Positions 35,799 to 45,611 of a DNA stretch of 64,000 nucleotides are shown here, piece after piece. The notes beneath the pieces are model-generated. The model saw only the letters and a program-made list of their open reading frames with translations, was not told the DNA's origin and ran no database searches. This stretch comes from Flammeovirga sp. OC4. GTDB lineage: Bacteria; Bacteroidota; Bacteroidia; Cytophagales; Flammeovirgaceae. Where the stretch lies: positions 62,001-126,000 of the forward strand of contig NZ_JTAM01000019.1 of assembly GCF_000812565.1 (NCBI RefSeq). The letters run 5' to 3'. The number at the start of each line of letters is the position of its first letter. Positions within the stretch are counted from its first letter, which is position 1. The position numbers and the translations under genes were made by a program.

Positions 35799-37340
35799 AT
35801 GAAAAAGGTCGAGTCAGCACTCATTTCGGTTTTTTACAAAGACAATCTAGCGCCAATTGTAAAACTGTTACAAGAAAATGGTGTCACAATTTATTCAACA
35901 GGTGGCACACAGAGTTTTATAGAAGAACTAGGAGCCGAAGTAACGGCTGTTGAAGACTTAACTTCGTACCCTTCTATCCTTGGAGGACGTGTTAAAACTT
36001 TGCACCCTAAAATCTTTGGAGGTATCCTTAATAGAGGAGACAACGAAACAGATCAAGCTCAAATTGCAGAATACGATATTCCAAACATCGATTTGGTAAT
36101 CGTAGACTTGTATCCATTTGAGGAGACTGTAGCTTCAGGAGCGGAGCATCAAGCAATCGTAGAAAAAGTAGATATCGGTGGTATTTCTTTGATCCGTGCT
36201 GCTGCTAAGAACTATAAAGATACTTTAATTGTATCTTCAAGAGAGCAGTATGATGAAGTAGCTCAAATCTTATCAGAGAAAAACGGAGCAACAGATCTAA
36301 AAGATCGTTTACGTTTCGCTGCAAAAGCATTTGACATCTCATCTCACTATGACTCAAAAATCTTTGAGTACTTCAATAGTGTGGTAGCTGAAGAGGAAGA
36401 AGAAATCCCAAGCTTGAAAGTATCTGAGCGTTCTGCTAAGACACTTCGCTACGGTGAAAACCCTCATCAAAAAGGAACTTTCTACGGTGAGTTATCAGAA
36501 ATGTTCGATCAGTTAAATGGTAAAGAACTTTCATACAATAACTTGGTAGACGTTGACGCTGCTGTAGCATTGATCGACGAATTCCCTGCTGAGGAAGGTG
36601 CCGCTTTTGCAATCTTGAAGCATACAAATGCTTGTGGTGTTGCTTTAGGTAGCGATATCAAAGATGCTTATGTAAAAGCATTAGCTTGTGATCCTGTTTC
36701 TGCATTCGGTGGTGTATTGATCAGTAATAAAGAAATTGATTTAGCAGCTGCTGAAGAAATTCACAAATTATTCTGTGAAGTAGTTATTGCTCCAGGTTTT
36801 GCAGAAGATGCATTAGCATTATTAAAAGGAAAGAAAAACCGTATCATCCTTAACAGAAAAGAAGTAACTGTTGGTAAGGTTCAGTACAAATCATTATTGA
36901 ATGGTGTATTGGCTCAAGACAAAGACCTTCAAACTGAAACTTGGGAGGATTTGAAAACGGTAACTGAAAAAGCACCTTCAGATGCTCAAACTGCCGCTTT
37001 ACTTTTTGCTAACAAAATCTGTAAGCACACAAAATCTAATGCTATCGTTTTAGCGAAAGATGGTCAGTTGTTTGCAAGTGGTGTGGGTCAAACTTCAAGA
37101 GTGGACGCTTTAAATCAAGCAATCTTAAAAGCGAAAAGCTTTGGATTTGATTTATCAGAAGCTGTAATGGCATCAGATGCGTTCTTCCCATTCCCTGATT
37201 GTGTAGAAATAGCACAAAAAGAAGGAATTGAAGCTGTAATCCAGCCAGGTGGATCAATCAAAGATCAAGATTCCGTTGATTTCTGTAACAACAATGGTGT
37301 TGCTATGGTAATGACAGGTGTTCGTCATTTCAAACACTAG
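35799..37340 (+). CDS. purH: Bifunctional AICAR formyltransferase / IMP cyclohydrolase
   Basis: PurH makes the last two steps of IMP synthesis. The 513-residue length is normal. The N-terminal cyclohydrolase (MGS-like) part carries YSTGGTQSFIEELG, SYPSILGGRVKTLHPKI and VDIGGISLIRAAAKN. The C-terminal transformylase has the catalytic KHTNACGVA and ends with VMTGVRHFKH. The gene is single. A TAATTTCG near 35752 could be its -7 element. Confidence 0.97.
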   Translation: MKKVESALISVFYKDNLAPIVKLLQENGVTIYSTGGTQSFIEELGAEVTAVEDLTSYPSILGGRVKTLHPKIFGGILNRGDNETDQAQIAEYDIPNIDLVIVDLYPFEETVASGAEHQAIVEKVDIGGISLIRAAAKNYKDTLIVSSREQYDEVAQILSEKNGATDLKDRLRFAAKAFDISSHYDSKIFEYFNSVVAEEEEEIPSLKVSERSAKTLRYGENPHQKGTFYGELSEMFDQLNGKELSYNNLVDVDAAVALIDEFPAEEGAAFAILKHTNACGVALGSDIKDAYVKALACDPVSAFGGVLISNKEIDLAAAEEIHKLFCEVVIAPGFAEDALALLKGKKNRIILNRKEVTVGKVQYKSLLNGVLAQDKDLQTETWEDLKTVTEKAPSDAQTAALLFANKICKHTKSNAIVLAKDGQLFASGVGQTSRVDALNQAILKAKSFGFDLSEAVMASDAFFPFPDCVEIAQKEGIEAVIQPGGSIKDQDSVDFCNNNGVAMVMTGVRHFKH

Positions 37341-37370
37341 AATATAGATTAAGCACTTTGCTTTTAAAGA

Positions 37371-37399
37371 AACCGATGCCTTAGGGTGTCGGTTTTTTT
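37371..37399 (+). terminator. Terminator of purH
   Basis: A 10-bp stem (37371-37380 with 37385-37394) with a short loop is followed by a T run. Confidence 0.8.
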
Positions 37400-37539
37400 G
37401 TTCTATTGCTAAACTATTTGCTATATATTGTTCTTTAAACAACTTATCATTAGCTTAGTTATAATATACTAACTAGAAGAGTTCTCTTTTTTAGGGAAAT
37501 CGCCCCAAAAAATTTTTGAACACATAATAAAACAAGAAA

Positions 37540-37776
37540 ATGAGTTGGATAGAAAAAGACAATAAACTCCAGAAGACTTTTACTTTTAAAGACTTTTCAG
37601 AAGCTTTTGCTTTTATGACAAGGGTAGCATTTTTAGCGGAACAGCATCAACACCATCCCAATTGGTCGAATGTATGGAATACAGTGGAAATCCATCTCAC
37701 TACACACGATGCGGGAAATACAGTAACGGAAAAGGATAAGAATTTAGCAGAAGCAATTGATCAATTATTGGATTAG
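37540..37776 (+). CDS. phhB: Pterin-4a-carbinolamine dehydratase
   Basis: The 78-residue protein matches the pterin dehydratase family, which recycles 4a-hydroxytetrahydrobiopterin. Recognised features are [18 protein letters not shown] with the catalytic His pair, [14 protein letters not shown] and [13 protein letters not shown]. It is a little shorter at the N-terminus than typical (about 95). Its stop overlaps the convergent mutL stop by three bases. No aromatic amino-acid hydroxylase gene is near. Confidence 0.9.
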   Translation: MSWIEKDNKLQKTFTFKDFSEAFAFMTRVAFLAEQHQHHPNWSNVWNTVEIHLTTHDAGNTVTEKDKNLAEAIDQLLD

Positions 37777-39785
37777 CGGATATTGAATAAACCTTCAATT
37801 TGAGCAGTATCCATAAGGACAATTGTCTTCTTACCGTCAGGAGTATAGTTGGGTGATTCGCAAGAGAAAAGTTGTTCAATCATCGATTTCATCTCTTGTA
37901 ATTCTAATACCTGACCACTTTTGATACAAGCTCTTTTTGCTAATGCTCTCGCAATGTTTTCATTGGCAGAAAGACGCAACTCTTGATTGTGTTTTACTTG
38001 TTCTAATAGTTCCTCAAGGATTTCTTGCTCATCACCACCTTGGATAATTGCAGGAATACCTTTGATTAGAATTTCATTATTTTCTTCCATTGAGAAACCA
38101 AAACCTAAGGCAGTGATTTCAGGAGAAAACTCTGTAAATAATACAAAATCTGAAGGGTTGAGGGCTACTTTTTTAGGAAAAAGTAATTGTTGAGAAACAC
38201 CTGAAGAGTTTTCAATCTGTAAAAGGAATTTCTCATATAAAATACGTTCATGTGCCGCTTCTTGATTCATCAGCATCACGCCAGACTTTACCTGATACAT
38301 GATAAATTTCTGATGCAATTGCGTAGGAATGACATTGTCAGAAGGAAAACCTTCATTATCAGAAAGCTTTTCTACAGACTGATCAATATCGTTAGCTCTT
38401 GAACTGTAGGTAATTGGTTCGTCAGGCGTTTCAGAAGTAGAGAAGTTATTAGAAGAAAGTTGTTCTTCATCTGGATTCCATGGAGTAAAGTCAGGCATTT
38501 CGCCAGATTCTTTGTTGCTCCAAGAATTCAAACGTGAAGAAACTTTCACGAAGTCTTCTCCATCATTCCCTTGATCAAAAGGTACATTGACTACAAAATC
38601 ATCCAACGGAGTTGAAGTGCTGCCAACATTCTCTGAGAAAGAAGTTGAATTACTTTCAGATGGAGGAGGCAGGTCTGGAAGGTTAGAAGAAATTTCAATA
38701 CTATCTATACTTGGAGGAGTAGAGGTCACAATTGGTCCTTTATCCTCATCTTTTGCAAAATTGACATCAATACCGAAATCAATAGAAGGTGCAACCCCAT
38801 AACTTGCCAATGCTTGTTTTACAGCGGCACTAACAATTGCATAGGTTGTTCTTTCGTCAGCAAATTTAACTTCCGTTTTTGTAGGATGAACATTGACATC
38901 TACATTGGCAGGATCAAGCTCAATAAATAAAAGATAGAATGGAAAATGATTGTCAGGAAGTATAGTATCATAAGCCGTCATGATAGCGTGGTTTAACGCA
39001 GAATGCTTGATATATCTTCCATTGACAAAGAAAAACTGTTCACCACGTGTTTTCTTTGCGTTTTCAGGCTTCCCGATATAACCTTTTACTTTGATTACTC
39101 CTAAATCCTCTTGACAAGGGTAAAGTTGTTCCTGATAAGATTTACCGAACATGGAAACAATACGCTTGGCGATATTTCCAGCTCTAAGATTATAGATTTC
39201 TTTATCTTCAGAAATCATGGTCATTGAGATTTCAGGGTGAGCTAATGCCACTCTCTGGAATTCATCAATGATATGTTTTAATTCAACAGGGTTTGATTTT
39301 AAGAATTTTCTTCTTGCAGGAACATTGAAGAAAAGGTTTTTTACTGAAAAAGCAGTGCCTTTAGGAGTACTGATTGGTTCTTGCTTTTTCACCTCAGAAC
39401 CTTCAATTTCTAATAAAACACCCAATTCATCTTCTTCCTTTCTAGTTTTGACAGCCACTTGAGCTACCGCTGCAATGGAAGCCAAAGCCTCACCTCTAAA
39501 ACCAAATGTATTGATATTAAAGAGGTCTTCAGAAGAACCTATTTTAGAAGTAGCATGACGTTCAAAACTCATTCGCACATCAGTTTCAGACATACCGCAT
39601 CCATTATCAATTACTTGAATCAATGTTTTACCGGCATCCTTTACTTTTAGCACGATAGATTTACTACCAGCATCGATGGCATTCTCCACCAATTCTTTCA
39701 CCACTGAAGCGGGGCGTTGTACCACTTCTCCAGCTGCAATTTGATTGGCTAATGACTCAGGTAATAATCGTATGACGTCTTGCAT
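37773..39785 (-). CDS. mutL: DNA mismatch repair protein MutL with altered endonuclease motif
   Basis: MutL links mismatch recognition to strand nicking. The 670-residue length is normal. The GHKL ATPase part has [10 protein letters not shown] (31-40), DNGCGM (60-65) and a [10 protein letters not shown] box, then a long Ser/Asp/Glu linker (about 350-470). The C-terminal dimerisation domain holds NQEAAHER at 507-514 where family endonucleases have DQHAA-x-ER, so the metal-binding Asp is Asn and the His is Glu. A later ACIKSG motif is present. Bacteroidota lack MutH and often need this activity, so the change deserves attention. Confidence 0.92.
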   Translation of the reverse strand: MQDVIRLLPESLANQIAAGEVVQRPASVVKELVENAIDAGSKSIVLKVKDAGKTLIQVIDNGCGMSETDVRMSFERHATSKIGSSEDLFNINTFGFRGEALASIAAVAQVAVKTRKEEDELGVLLEIEGSEVKKQEPISTPKGTAFSVKNLFFNVPARRKFLKSNPVELKHIIDEFQRVALAHPEISMTMISEDKEIYNLRAGNIAKRIVSMFGKSYQEQLYPCQEDLGVIKVKGYIGKPENAKKTRGEQFFFVNGRYIKHSALNHAIMTAYDTILPDNHFPFYLLFIELDPANVDVNVHPTKTEVKFADERTTYAIVSAAVKQALASYGVAPSIDFGIDVNFAKDEDKGPIVTSTPPSIDSIEISSNLPDLPPPSESNSTSFSENVGSTSTPLDDFVVNVPFDQGNDGEDFVKVSSRLNSWSNKESGEMPDFTPWNPDEEQLSSNNFSTSETPDEPITYSSRANDIDQSVEKLSDNEGFPSDNVIPTQLHQKFIMYQVKSGVMLMNQEAAHERILYEKFLLQIENSSGVSQQLLFPKKVALNPSDFVLFTEFSPEITALGFGFSMEENNEILIKGIPAIIQGGDEQEILEELLEQVKHNQELRLSANENIARALAKRACIKSGQVLELQEMKSMIEQLFSCESPNYTPDGKKTIVLMDTAQIEGLFNIR

Positions 39786-39892
39786 ATTTAATTCTTAACT
39801 ATATTTGATATAGTGATTTTTCAAAATTCTTGTTGAAAAAATTCAATAAAAAAGAATCTCATCAGAATTACAAAAATAACCTCTTTTTGTTT

Positions 39893-39940
39893 AAAAAAAA
39901 TGCTTCTATTATCATTATTAGATAAAAGAAGCATCTTTTA
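39893..39940 (-). terminator. Terminator of ettA
   Basis: A long stem with two mismatches (39893-39913 with 39921-39939) lies 20 bases past the ettA stop, with a T run on the minus strand. Confidence 0.75.
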
Positions 39941-39958
39941 GAAAAGTTTGTAAAAAAA

Positions 39959-41647
39959 CTATTTCATCAATTTTTTATATTTCAATCTTTTTGGCGTTGT
40001 ATCACCTACTTCTTCTCTTCTCTTCGCTTCATACTCTGAGAAGTTACCTTCGAAGTAACGTACTTTTGAATCACCTTCAAATACCAATAAGTGAGTAGCT
40101 AAACGGTCAAGGAACCAGCGGTCGTGAGAAATAATCACGGCACAACCTGCAAAGTTTTCTAATGCTTCCTCTAACGAACGCATAGTGTTAACATCCAAGT
40201 CGTTGGTAGGTTCATCAAGTAATAACAAGTTAGAACCTTCTTTTAAGGTCATTGCTAACTGCACTCTGTTTCTCATACCACCAGAAAGATCACTGATTTT
40301 TTTCGATTGATCATTTCCTGCAAAGTTGAACTTACTCACATAAGCTCTTGAGTTGACTTGCTTGCCACCAATTTCCATGATTTCATTACCTTCAGAAATA
40401 GTTTCCCAAACTGTCTTGTTAGGATCCATCAATGCATGTTCTTGATCTACATATCCAATTTGAACTGTATCTCCAACTTCAAAAGTACCATTATTAGGTT
40501 GAAGTTGACCCGTGATCAATTTGAATAAAGTAGTTTTACCAGCACCGTTCGGCCCAACAATCCCCACAATGCCACCTTGTGGTAACGTAAAGTTTAAGTC
40601 TTCATAAAGCACTTTATCATCAAAAGCCATAGAAACACCTTTTGCTTCGATTACTTTACTACCCAACCTTGGTCCAGCAGGGATGTAAAGTTCCAACTGT
40701 TGTTCTTTCTCCTTCGCTTCCTCGTTTAAGAGATTTTCGTAAGACGATAAACGCGCTTTTTGTTTGGCATGTCTACCTTTAGGAGTCATACGGATCCAGT
40801 CCAACTCACGCTCTAATGTCTTCTGACGTTTTGATTCTTGCTTTTCTTCCTTCGCTAAACGCTTTTGTTTCTGATCTAACCAAGAAGAATAATTTCCTTT
40901 CCAAGGAATACCTTCACCACGGTCCAATTCAAGAATCCACCCTGCCACATTATCCAAGAAATAACGGTCGTGGGTTACGGCAATTACAGTACCTTTATAT
41001 TGTTGTAAATGTTGCTCCAACCAGAATACTGACTCCGCATCCAAGTGGTTGGTAGGTTCGTCAAGTAATAGAACGTCAGGGGCTTGTAATAATAATCTAC
41101 ATAAAGCAACTCTACGTTTCTCACCACCAGAAAGTACACCTACTTTTTGATCTTCAGGAGGACAACGTAAAGCGTCCATTGCTCTTTCTAACTTGCTGTC
41201 TAATTCCCAAGCATCAAGATTATCTAATTTCTCTTGTACTTCTCCTTGACGCTCAATGAGTTTGTTCATTGCGTCAGGATCTTCAAGAATCTCAGGCTCA
41301 GCAAATTTCAAGTTGATTTCCTCAAATTCCTGAAGTAAATCTACCGTTTCTTTAGCTCCTTCTTGAACAACTTCTTTCACCGTTTTTTCAGGATCTAGTT
41401 GTGGTTCTTGCTCTAAGTAACCAATGCTATATCCTTGAGAAAAAACGACTTCACCACGATACTCTTTATCAACCCCAGCAATGATTCTTAAAAGAGAAGA
41501 TTTACCTGATCCGTTTAGACCTAAGACACCAATTTTGGCTCCATAGAAAAAGGATAAATAAATATTTTTAAGGACCTGTTTATTAGGAGGATATACTTTC
41601 GTTACACCCGCCATTGAGAAGATGACAGTTTCGTTATTGTTGCTCAT
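39959..41647 (-). CDS. ettA: Energy-dependent translational throttle protein EttA (ABC-F ATPase)
   Basis: EttA binds the ribosomal E site and gates the start of elongation according to ATP/ADP ratio. The 562 residues include two ABC domains: the first Walker A GLNGSGKS is at 43-50 and its signature is LSGGEKRRVAL. The second has GPNGAGKTT and LSGGMRNRVQL. Both Walker B segments LLLDEPTN-x-LD are intact. The linker carries the ABC-F arm (ERELDWIRMTPKGRHAKQKAR), and the start VIFSMAGVTKVYPP is EttA-like. It is a single gene. Confidence 0.95.
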   Translation of the reverse strand: MSNNNETVIFSMAGVTKVYPPNKQVLKNIYLSFFYGAKIGVLGLNGSGKSSLLRIIAGVDKEYRGEVVFSQGYSIGYLEQEPQLDPEKTVKEVVQEGAKETVDLLQEFEEINLKFAEPEILEDPDAMNKLIERQGEVQEKLDNLDAWELDSKLERAMDALRCPPEDQKVGVLSGGEKRRVALCRLLLQAPDVLLLDEPTNHLDAESVFWLEQHLQQYKGTVIAVTHDRYFLDNVAGWILELDRGEGIPWKGNYSSWLDQKQKRLAKEEKQESKRQKTLERELDWIRMTPKGRHAKQKARLSSYENLLNEEAKEKEQQLELYIPAGPRLGSKVIEAKGVSMAFDDKVLYEDLNFTLPQGGIVGIVGPNGAGKTTLFKLITGQLQPNNGTFEVGDTVQIGYVDQEHALMDPNKTVWETISEGNEIMEIGGKQVNSRAYVSKFNFAGNDQSKKISDLSGGMRNRVQLAMTLKEGSNLLLLDEPTNDLDVNTMRSLEEALENFAGCAVIISHDRWFLDRLATHLLVFEGDSKVRYFEGNFSEYEAKRREEVGDTTPKRLKYKKLMK

Positions 41648-42125
41648 ATCTTTAAATTATTGAACTAAAAACTCATATTTTCCGTAAATGTAGGAGAATA
41701 CTTAAATTAATCACTAATAAAAGTGAGTATATCGTGGTAAAATTTGCAAATCAAAATCAAAGGTAGCAAATTGCATAATAATTAGAGAATGTGAGAAAAA
41801 CACCATGTATATAATATAAAGTGGCACAATTCTTATAACTTATTTAAGTATATATCTCATTCGTAGTAAATATATAGTTTGACTAATAAAATAATTTAAA
41901 AACGTATAGATAAAAATTACAGTTAATTTAAAAAATTATCATAATTCGGTTTGTAAGAGACTATCAGAAACTATTGATCATTTCAATTCTTAAAGTTGAT
42001 CAAATGCATTTTAATACTACGTTAATGACTAAGTATTAATTGATATTATCTTCACCAATTTATTTTATTAATAATTTAATCAACAGCTTTTATTATCATT
42101 TAAAAGACCAAACAGGCGAATAGCG
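41648..42125. other. 478-bp divergent intergenic region, ettA and DUF349 gene
   Basis: This AT-rich gap must contain promoters for both divergent genes. I find no full TAnnTTTG match with a -33 partner, no terminator and no coding frame in it. Its length suggests a long leader on the DUF349 side. Confidence 0.35.
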
Positions 42126-44363
42126 ATGTCAGATTCCCAAATTATCGAGCACAAGAACATTACAGAGTACGGCTATGTACAAGATGGTAAAGTATTTTTA
42201 AGAGGATATTACCATTTCCAAGACAGAGAAATTGGAGTCGTAAGAGAAAGTGAAGAAGAGAGTTTACAATATTTTGTAGACCGTTTCACTATGGTAACAA
42301 ACAAAGTTTTAGCAGTTAAAGAAGCAGTACATACAGCAGAAAATAAAGGATCATTCTTAATGAAGTTGATCCACATGCGTACTTACTTAGCTTCATTCAA
42401 CGGATTAGGTGACTTTACTGAACTTTACGAAATCATCAATGTATTAGAAGATGAAATCAACGAGTACATTTCTGTCAACCGAGCTAAAAACCTAGAAATC
42501 AAAACTGCTCTTCTCAAAGAAGCTGAACAGTGGAAAGATAGCACTGATTGGAAAGAAGCTTCCCTTCGTTTCAAAGAGATCAAAATGAACTGGATCAAGA
42601 CAGGTTCTGCTATTAAAGAAGAAGAAGAAGAACTGTCTACGAAGTTCAACCAATATATGGATGACTTCTACCAAGCTAGAAGTGATTTCTATGAAAAGCA
42701 AAATGCTCTTCATGAAGAATACATTGATCAATACGAAGCATTATTGATTAAAGTAAGAAGAATCAACCGTATGGGTGGTGGTGAAGATCACGCTCAAGAA
42801 GTAAAAGATTTACAGGCTCAATGGAGAGAAGTTGGTAACGTACCTAAGAAGAAAATGGGCTTCTTAGTACAAGACTTCAAACGTGAAACTGCTAAATTCT
42901 TCAGCTCAATCGGTGGTGGCGGATACCAAGATCGTGGTGGTTACCAACAACGCGGTGGCGGCGGATACCAACAACGCGGCGGTGGCGGATACCAACAACG
43001 CGGCGGTGGCGGATACCAGCAACGCGGTGGTGGCGGATACCAGCAACGCGGTGGTGGCGGATACCAGCAACGCGGTGGTGGCGGATACCAGCAACGCGGT
43101 GGTGGCGGATACCAGCAACGCGGTGGTGGCGGATACCAGCAACGCGGTGGTGGCGGATACCAGCAACGCGGTGGTGGCGGATACCAGCAACGCGGTGGTG
43201 GCGGATACCAGCAACGCGGTGGTGGCGGATACCAGCAACGCGGTGGTGGCGGATACCAGCAACGCGGTGGTGGCGGATACCAGCAACGCGGTGGTGGCGG
43301 ATACCAGCAACGCGGTGGTGGCGGATACCAGCAACGCGGTGGTGGCGGATACCAGCAACGCGGTGGTGGCGGATACCAGCAACGCGGTGGTGGCGGATAC
43401 CAGCAACGCGGTGGTGGCGGATACCAGCAACGCGGTGGTGGCGGATACCAGCAACGCGGTGGTGGCGGATACCAGCAACGCGGTGGTGGCGGATACCAGC
43501 AACGCGGTGGTGGCGGATACCAGCAACGCGGTGGTGGCGGATACCAACAACGCGGTGGTGGCGGATACCAGCAACGCGGTGGTGGCGGATACCAACAACG
43601 TGATAATGGTGGTTATCAACAACGTGGTGGATACCAACAACGTGATAATGGTGGTTATCAACAACGTGGTGGATACCAACAACGCGATAATGGTGGTTAC
43701 CAACAACGTGATAACGGTGGATACCAACAACGTGGTGGATACCAACAACGCGACAATGGTGGTTACCAACAACGTGGTGGATACCAACAACGTGACAATG
43801 GTGGATACCAACAACGTGATAACAACTATGGCGGAGGTGGTGATAGACCAGCATATAGCACAAGAGATATGGGTGGGATGTCAAACAAAGCTCCACTAGA
43901 ATCTAAAAAAGATTTACTAGAAACAGCAGAAAAGTACCTAAGCGATGGTGCACCATTCAACATTGCTAACATTAAGCAATTACAAAATGGTTGGAAATCA
44001 TTAGGTAAGGAGCCTTCTCAAGAGGATAAAGAAATGAACTTACGTTTCCGTATCGTTTGTAACGAAATCTTTGAGAGTCACTTCTTGGAGCGTACTGCTA
44101 AGAATGAGGAGCCAGACTTATACAGCTTATCTGATTTTGAGCAATTAAAAATCAAATTAGATATTCTTAGAGAGTCTATCCGTAAAGACGAGCAAGAATT
44201 ATTTGAATTCAATGCGAAGTATTCTTCGATTTTATCATCTCCAAATGCGGAGCAAAACACTGAAAATTATGCTTTATACCAAGAGCGTAATAACTATGTG
44301 AATAAATTGAAGACAAAACAACGTATTCTTAAGAAATTAGAAGACAAGTTGTTAGCAATGTAA
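42126..44363 (+). CDS. DUF349 protein with a large GGGGYQQR low-complexity tract
   Basis: The 745-residue protein begins and ends as a Bacteroidota DUF349 protein. It has helical repeats such as STDWKEASLRFKEIKMNWIKTG and DLQAQWREVGNVPKKK before the tract, and LQNGWKSLGKEPSQED after it. Between about residues 260 and 565 lies 300 residues of Gly/Tyr/Gln/Arg repeat: 27 units of GGGGYQQR and a run of GGYQQRDN-type units. Such R-, G- and Y-rich tracts in other proteins bind RNA and favour condensates, which is inference here. The function of DUF349 is unknown. Long open frames on both strands over the tract are by-products of the 24-bp period. Confidence 0.85.
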   Translation: MSDSQIIEHKNITEYGYVQDGKVFLRGYYHFQDREIGVVRESEEESLQYFVDRFTMVTNKVLAVKEAVHTAENKGSFLMKLIHMRTYLASFNGLGDFTELYEIINVLEDEINEYISVNRAKNLEIKTALLKEAEQWKDSTDWKEASLRFKEIKMNWIKTGSAIKEEEEELSTKFNQYMDDFYQARSDFYEKQNALHEEYIDQYEALLIKVRRINRMGGGEDHAQEVKDLQAQWREVGNVPKKKMGFLVQDFKRETAKFFSSIGGGGYQDRGGYQQRGGGGYQQRGGGGYQQRGGGGYQQRGGGGYQQRGGGGYQQRGGGGYQQRGGGGYQQRGGGGYQQRGGGGYQQRGGGGYQQRGGGGYQQRGGGGYQQRGGGGYQQRGGGGYQQRGGGGYQQRGGGGYQQRGGGGYQQRGGGGYQQRGGGGYQQRGGGGYQQRGGGGYQQRGGGGYQQRGGGGYQQRGGGGYQQRGGGGYQQRGGGGYQQRGGGGYQQRDNGGYQQRGGYQQRDNGGYQQRGGYQQRDNGGYQQRDNGGYQQRGGYQQRDNGGYQQRGGYQQRDNGGYQQRDNNYGGGGDRPAYSTRDMGGMSNKAPLESKKDLLETAEKYLSDGAPFNIANIKQLQNGWKSLGKEPSQEDKEMNLRFRIVCNEIFESHFLERTAKNEEPDLYSLSDFEQLKIKLDILRESIRKDEQELFEFNAKYSSILSSPNAEQNTENYALYQERNNYVNKLKTKQRILKKLEDKLLAM
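42954..43601 (+). repeat. Minisatellite: 27 tandem copies of a 24-bp unit
   Basis: The unit GGTGGTGGCGGATACCAGCA plus ACGC is repeated 27 times without interruption, each coding GGGGYQQR. Most inner copies are identical at every base; changes at both ends are mainly synonymous (CAG/CAA, GGT/GGC). Identity at synonymous sites shows recent expansion or frequent homogenisation, so copy number is likely to vary between strains. Confidence 0.95.
43602..43817 (+). repeat. Degenerate GGYQQRDN-type repeat tail
   Basis: After the regular array the units become 18- or 24-bp long and alternate GGYQQR with DNGGYQQR. Their codons vary more (GGT/GGA, TAT/TAC, CGT/CGC, GAT/GAC), so this edge of the array is older than the centre. 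Confidence 0.85.
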
Positions 44364-44387
44364 TTCAAAATAGAAATATTTATATTT

Positions 44388-44424
44388 AAGTGCCTTGAAC
44401 GAAAGTTTGAGGCACTTTTTTTAT
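44388..44424 (+). terminator. Terminator of the DUF349 gene
   Basis: A 13-bp stem with two G-T pairs (44388-44400 with 44405-44417) is followed by seven T. Confidence 0.85.
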
Positions 44425-44523
44425 AACAGATAATTTATTTAAAAAACTGCTGATTAAACCTAAATTTCCTTTAATCTTGAGCCTAGACTTACATCATTTT
44501 AATCATTAACAGTAAATACTCTT

Positions 44524-44531
44524 TAAATTTG
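44524..44531 (+). promoter_or_regulatory. Putative -7 element of the gldN gene
   Basis: TAAATTTG fits the Bacteroidota -7 consensus TAnnTTTG and lies 69 bases before the gldN start. No clear TTTG is seen at -33, so this is a weak call. Confidence 0.4.
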
Positions 44532-44599
44532 TCACTTTATCAATGTGGCATGATATTTTTAATAAGTCTGTTACAATATGAAATAATCCATCTATCATT

Positions 44600-45457
44600 A
44601 TGCAGAACAGAATATTTATATATATACTAACAGCTTTTTTATTCATAGTAAGCAATGAGTCAAAAGCTCAAATGGCAGATACTTTGACAAACCCTCACTC
44701 TATGATGGATATCCAGAATTATGAGGTGATGTGGAAAAAGTCGTTATGGTTTAGAGTGAATTTACAGACTAAGATTAATTATGGATTCTTTTCTAAAAAT
44801 AAAGAATTAACGAAAATCATAATTGATGCTGTTAAGAATGACAGGATTGTACCTTTCACAAGTGACACTTTAGATACAAGGTTATCGAAAGAAGAGTTTT
44901 TATCTCGTTTGATTATTCCTCAAACTGTAGGAGATACAATTGATGATGATGACGAAGCTTGGGGAGATGTTGATGGTATGACTTTCAAAAATGATAGTGG
45001 TCAAAAACCAGGTGAAGAATATTCTCCTGAAAGACTATGGGCTATTGAATTAAAAGTAGATAGAGTTTTTGATAAGAGAAGATCAAAAATGTATAATGAC
45101 TTAGTAGCGATTAATTTAATTATTCCTGCTTCAGAAAACCCAAAGGGTATTGATATTGAATTAGGATCTTTTTCTTACAGAGAATTAAATGAATTGGTTT
45201 TCCACAAAAGAGATGAAAATGGGAAATTAATAGAAGATCCAGATGCAATTTGGTTTAACGCTGCTAATTCAGCTCAAAATAGAAATTTAGGAGATGCATT
45301 TGCATTGGAATTATATGATGGACGATTGATCAAGTTCGAAAACCCACAGAATAATTCAATCATTATGATGTATGGAAATAATAAAAAATCGCTTTATCAA
45401 TCACAAGAAGCGGTTTATAAGTTAATGGAATACGAAGCCCTACTATGGGAATATTAA
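44600..45457 (+). CDS. gldN: GldN-family gliding motility / type IX secretion protein
   Basis: The 285-residue protein has a signal peptide ending at SKAQ. Its conserved parts are those of GldN: VMWKKSLWFRVNLQTKINYGFF, WAIELKVDRVFDKRRSKM, SYRELNELVF and the C-terminal LMEYEALLWEY. GldN partners with GldK in the periplasmic ring of the type IX secretion system. It is normally in a gldKLMN operon; here it stands alone between terminators, so it is either a second copy or a rearranged locus. Confidence 0.75.
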   Translation: MQNRIFIYILTAFLFIVSNESKAQMADTLTNPHSMMDIQNYEVMWKKSLWFRVNLQTKINYGFFSKNKELTKIIIDAVKNDRIVPFTSDTLDTRLSKEEFLSRLIIPQTVGDTIDDDDEAWGDVDGMTFKNDSGQKPGEEYSPERLWAIELKVDRVFDKRRSKMYNDLVAINLIIPASENPKGIDIELGSFSYRELNELVFHKRDENGKLIEDPDAIWFNAANSAQNRNLGDAFALELYDGRLIKFENPQNNSIIMMYGNNKKSLYQSQEAVYKLMEYEALLWEY

Positions 45458-45478
45458 AACATTTATGTAATATATATT

Positions 45479-45508
45479 AAAGTCATATCTACGATATGAC
45501 TTTTTTTG
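45479..45508 (+). terminator. Terminator of gldN
   Basis: A perfect 10-bp stem (45479-45488 with 45494-45503) with a 5-base loop is followed by T. Confidence 0.85.
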
Positions 45509-45611
45509 TATCTTTAATAAGTTCACAAAGACAACTTTCCATAAGAACATACTTTGAACTTCAATTAAGCTGTAACTGATTATTCAAAGGTGTTCAAAAC
45601 CATGTAAAAAA

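Noticed and set aside
42954-43817. Tandem array read as a CRISPR
   Set aside because: Units follow each other without spacers and are in frame with a coding sequence.
42883-43899. Long open frames on both strands across the 24-bp repeat array (about 300-340 codons)
   Set aside because: The 24-bp period is a multiple of three, so no frame meets a stop inside the array. Only the frame that joins DUF349 domains on both sides is a real gene.
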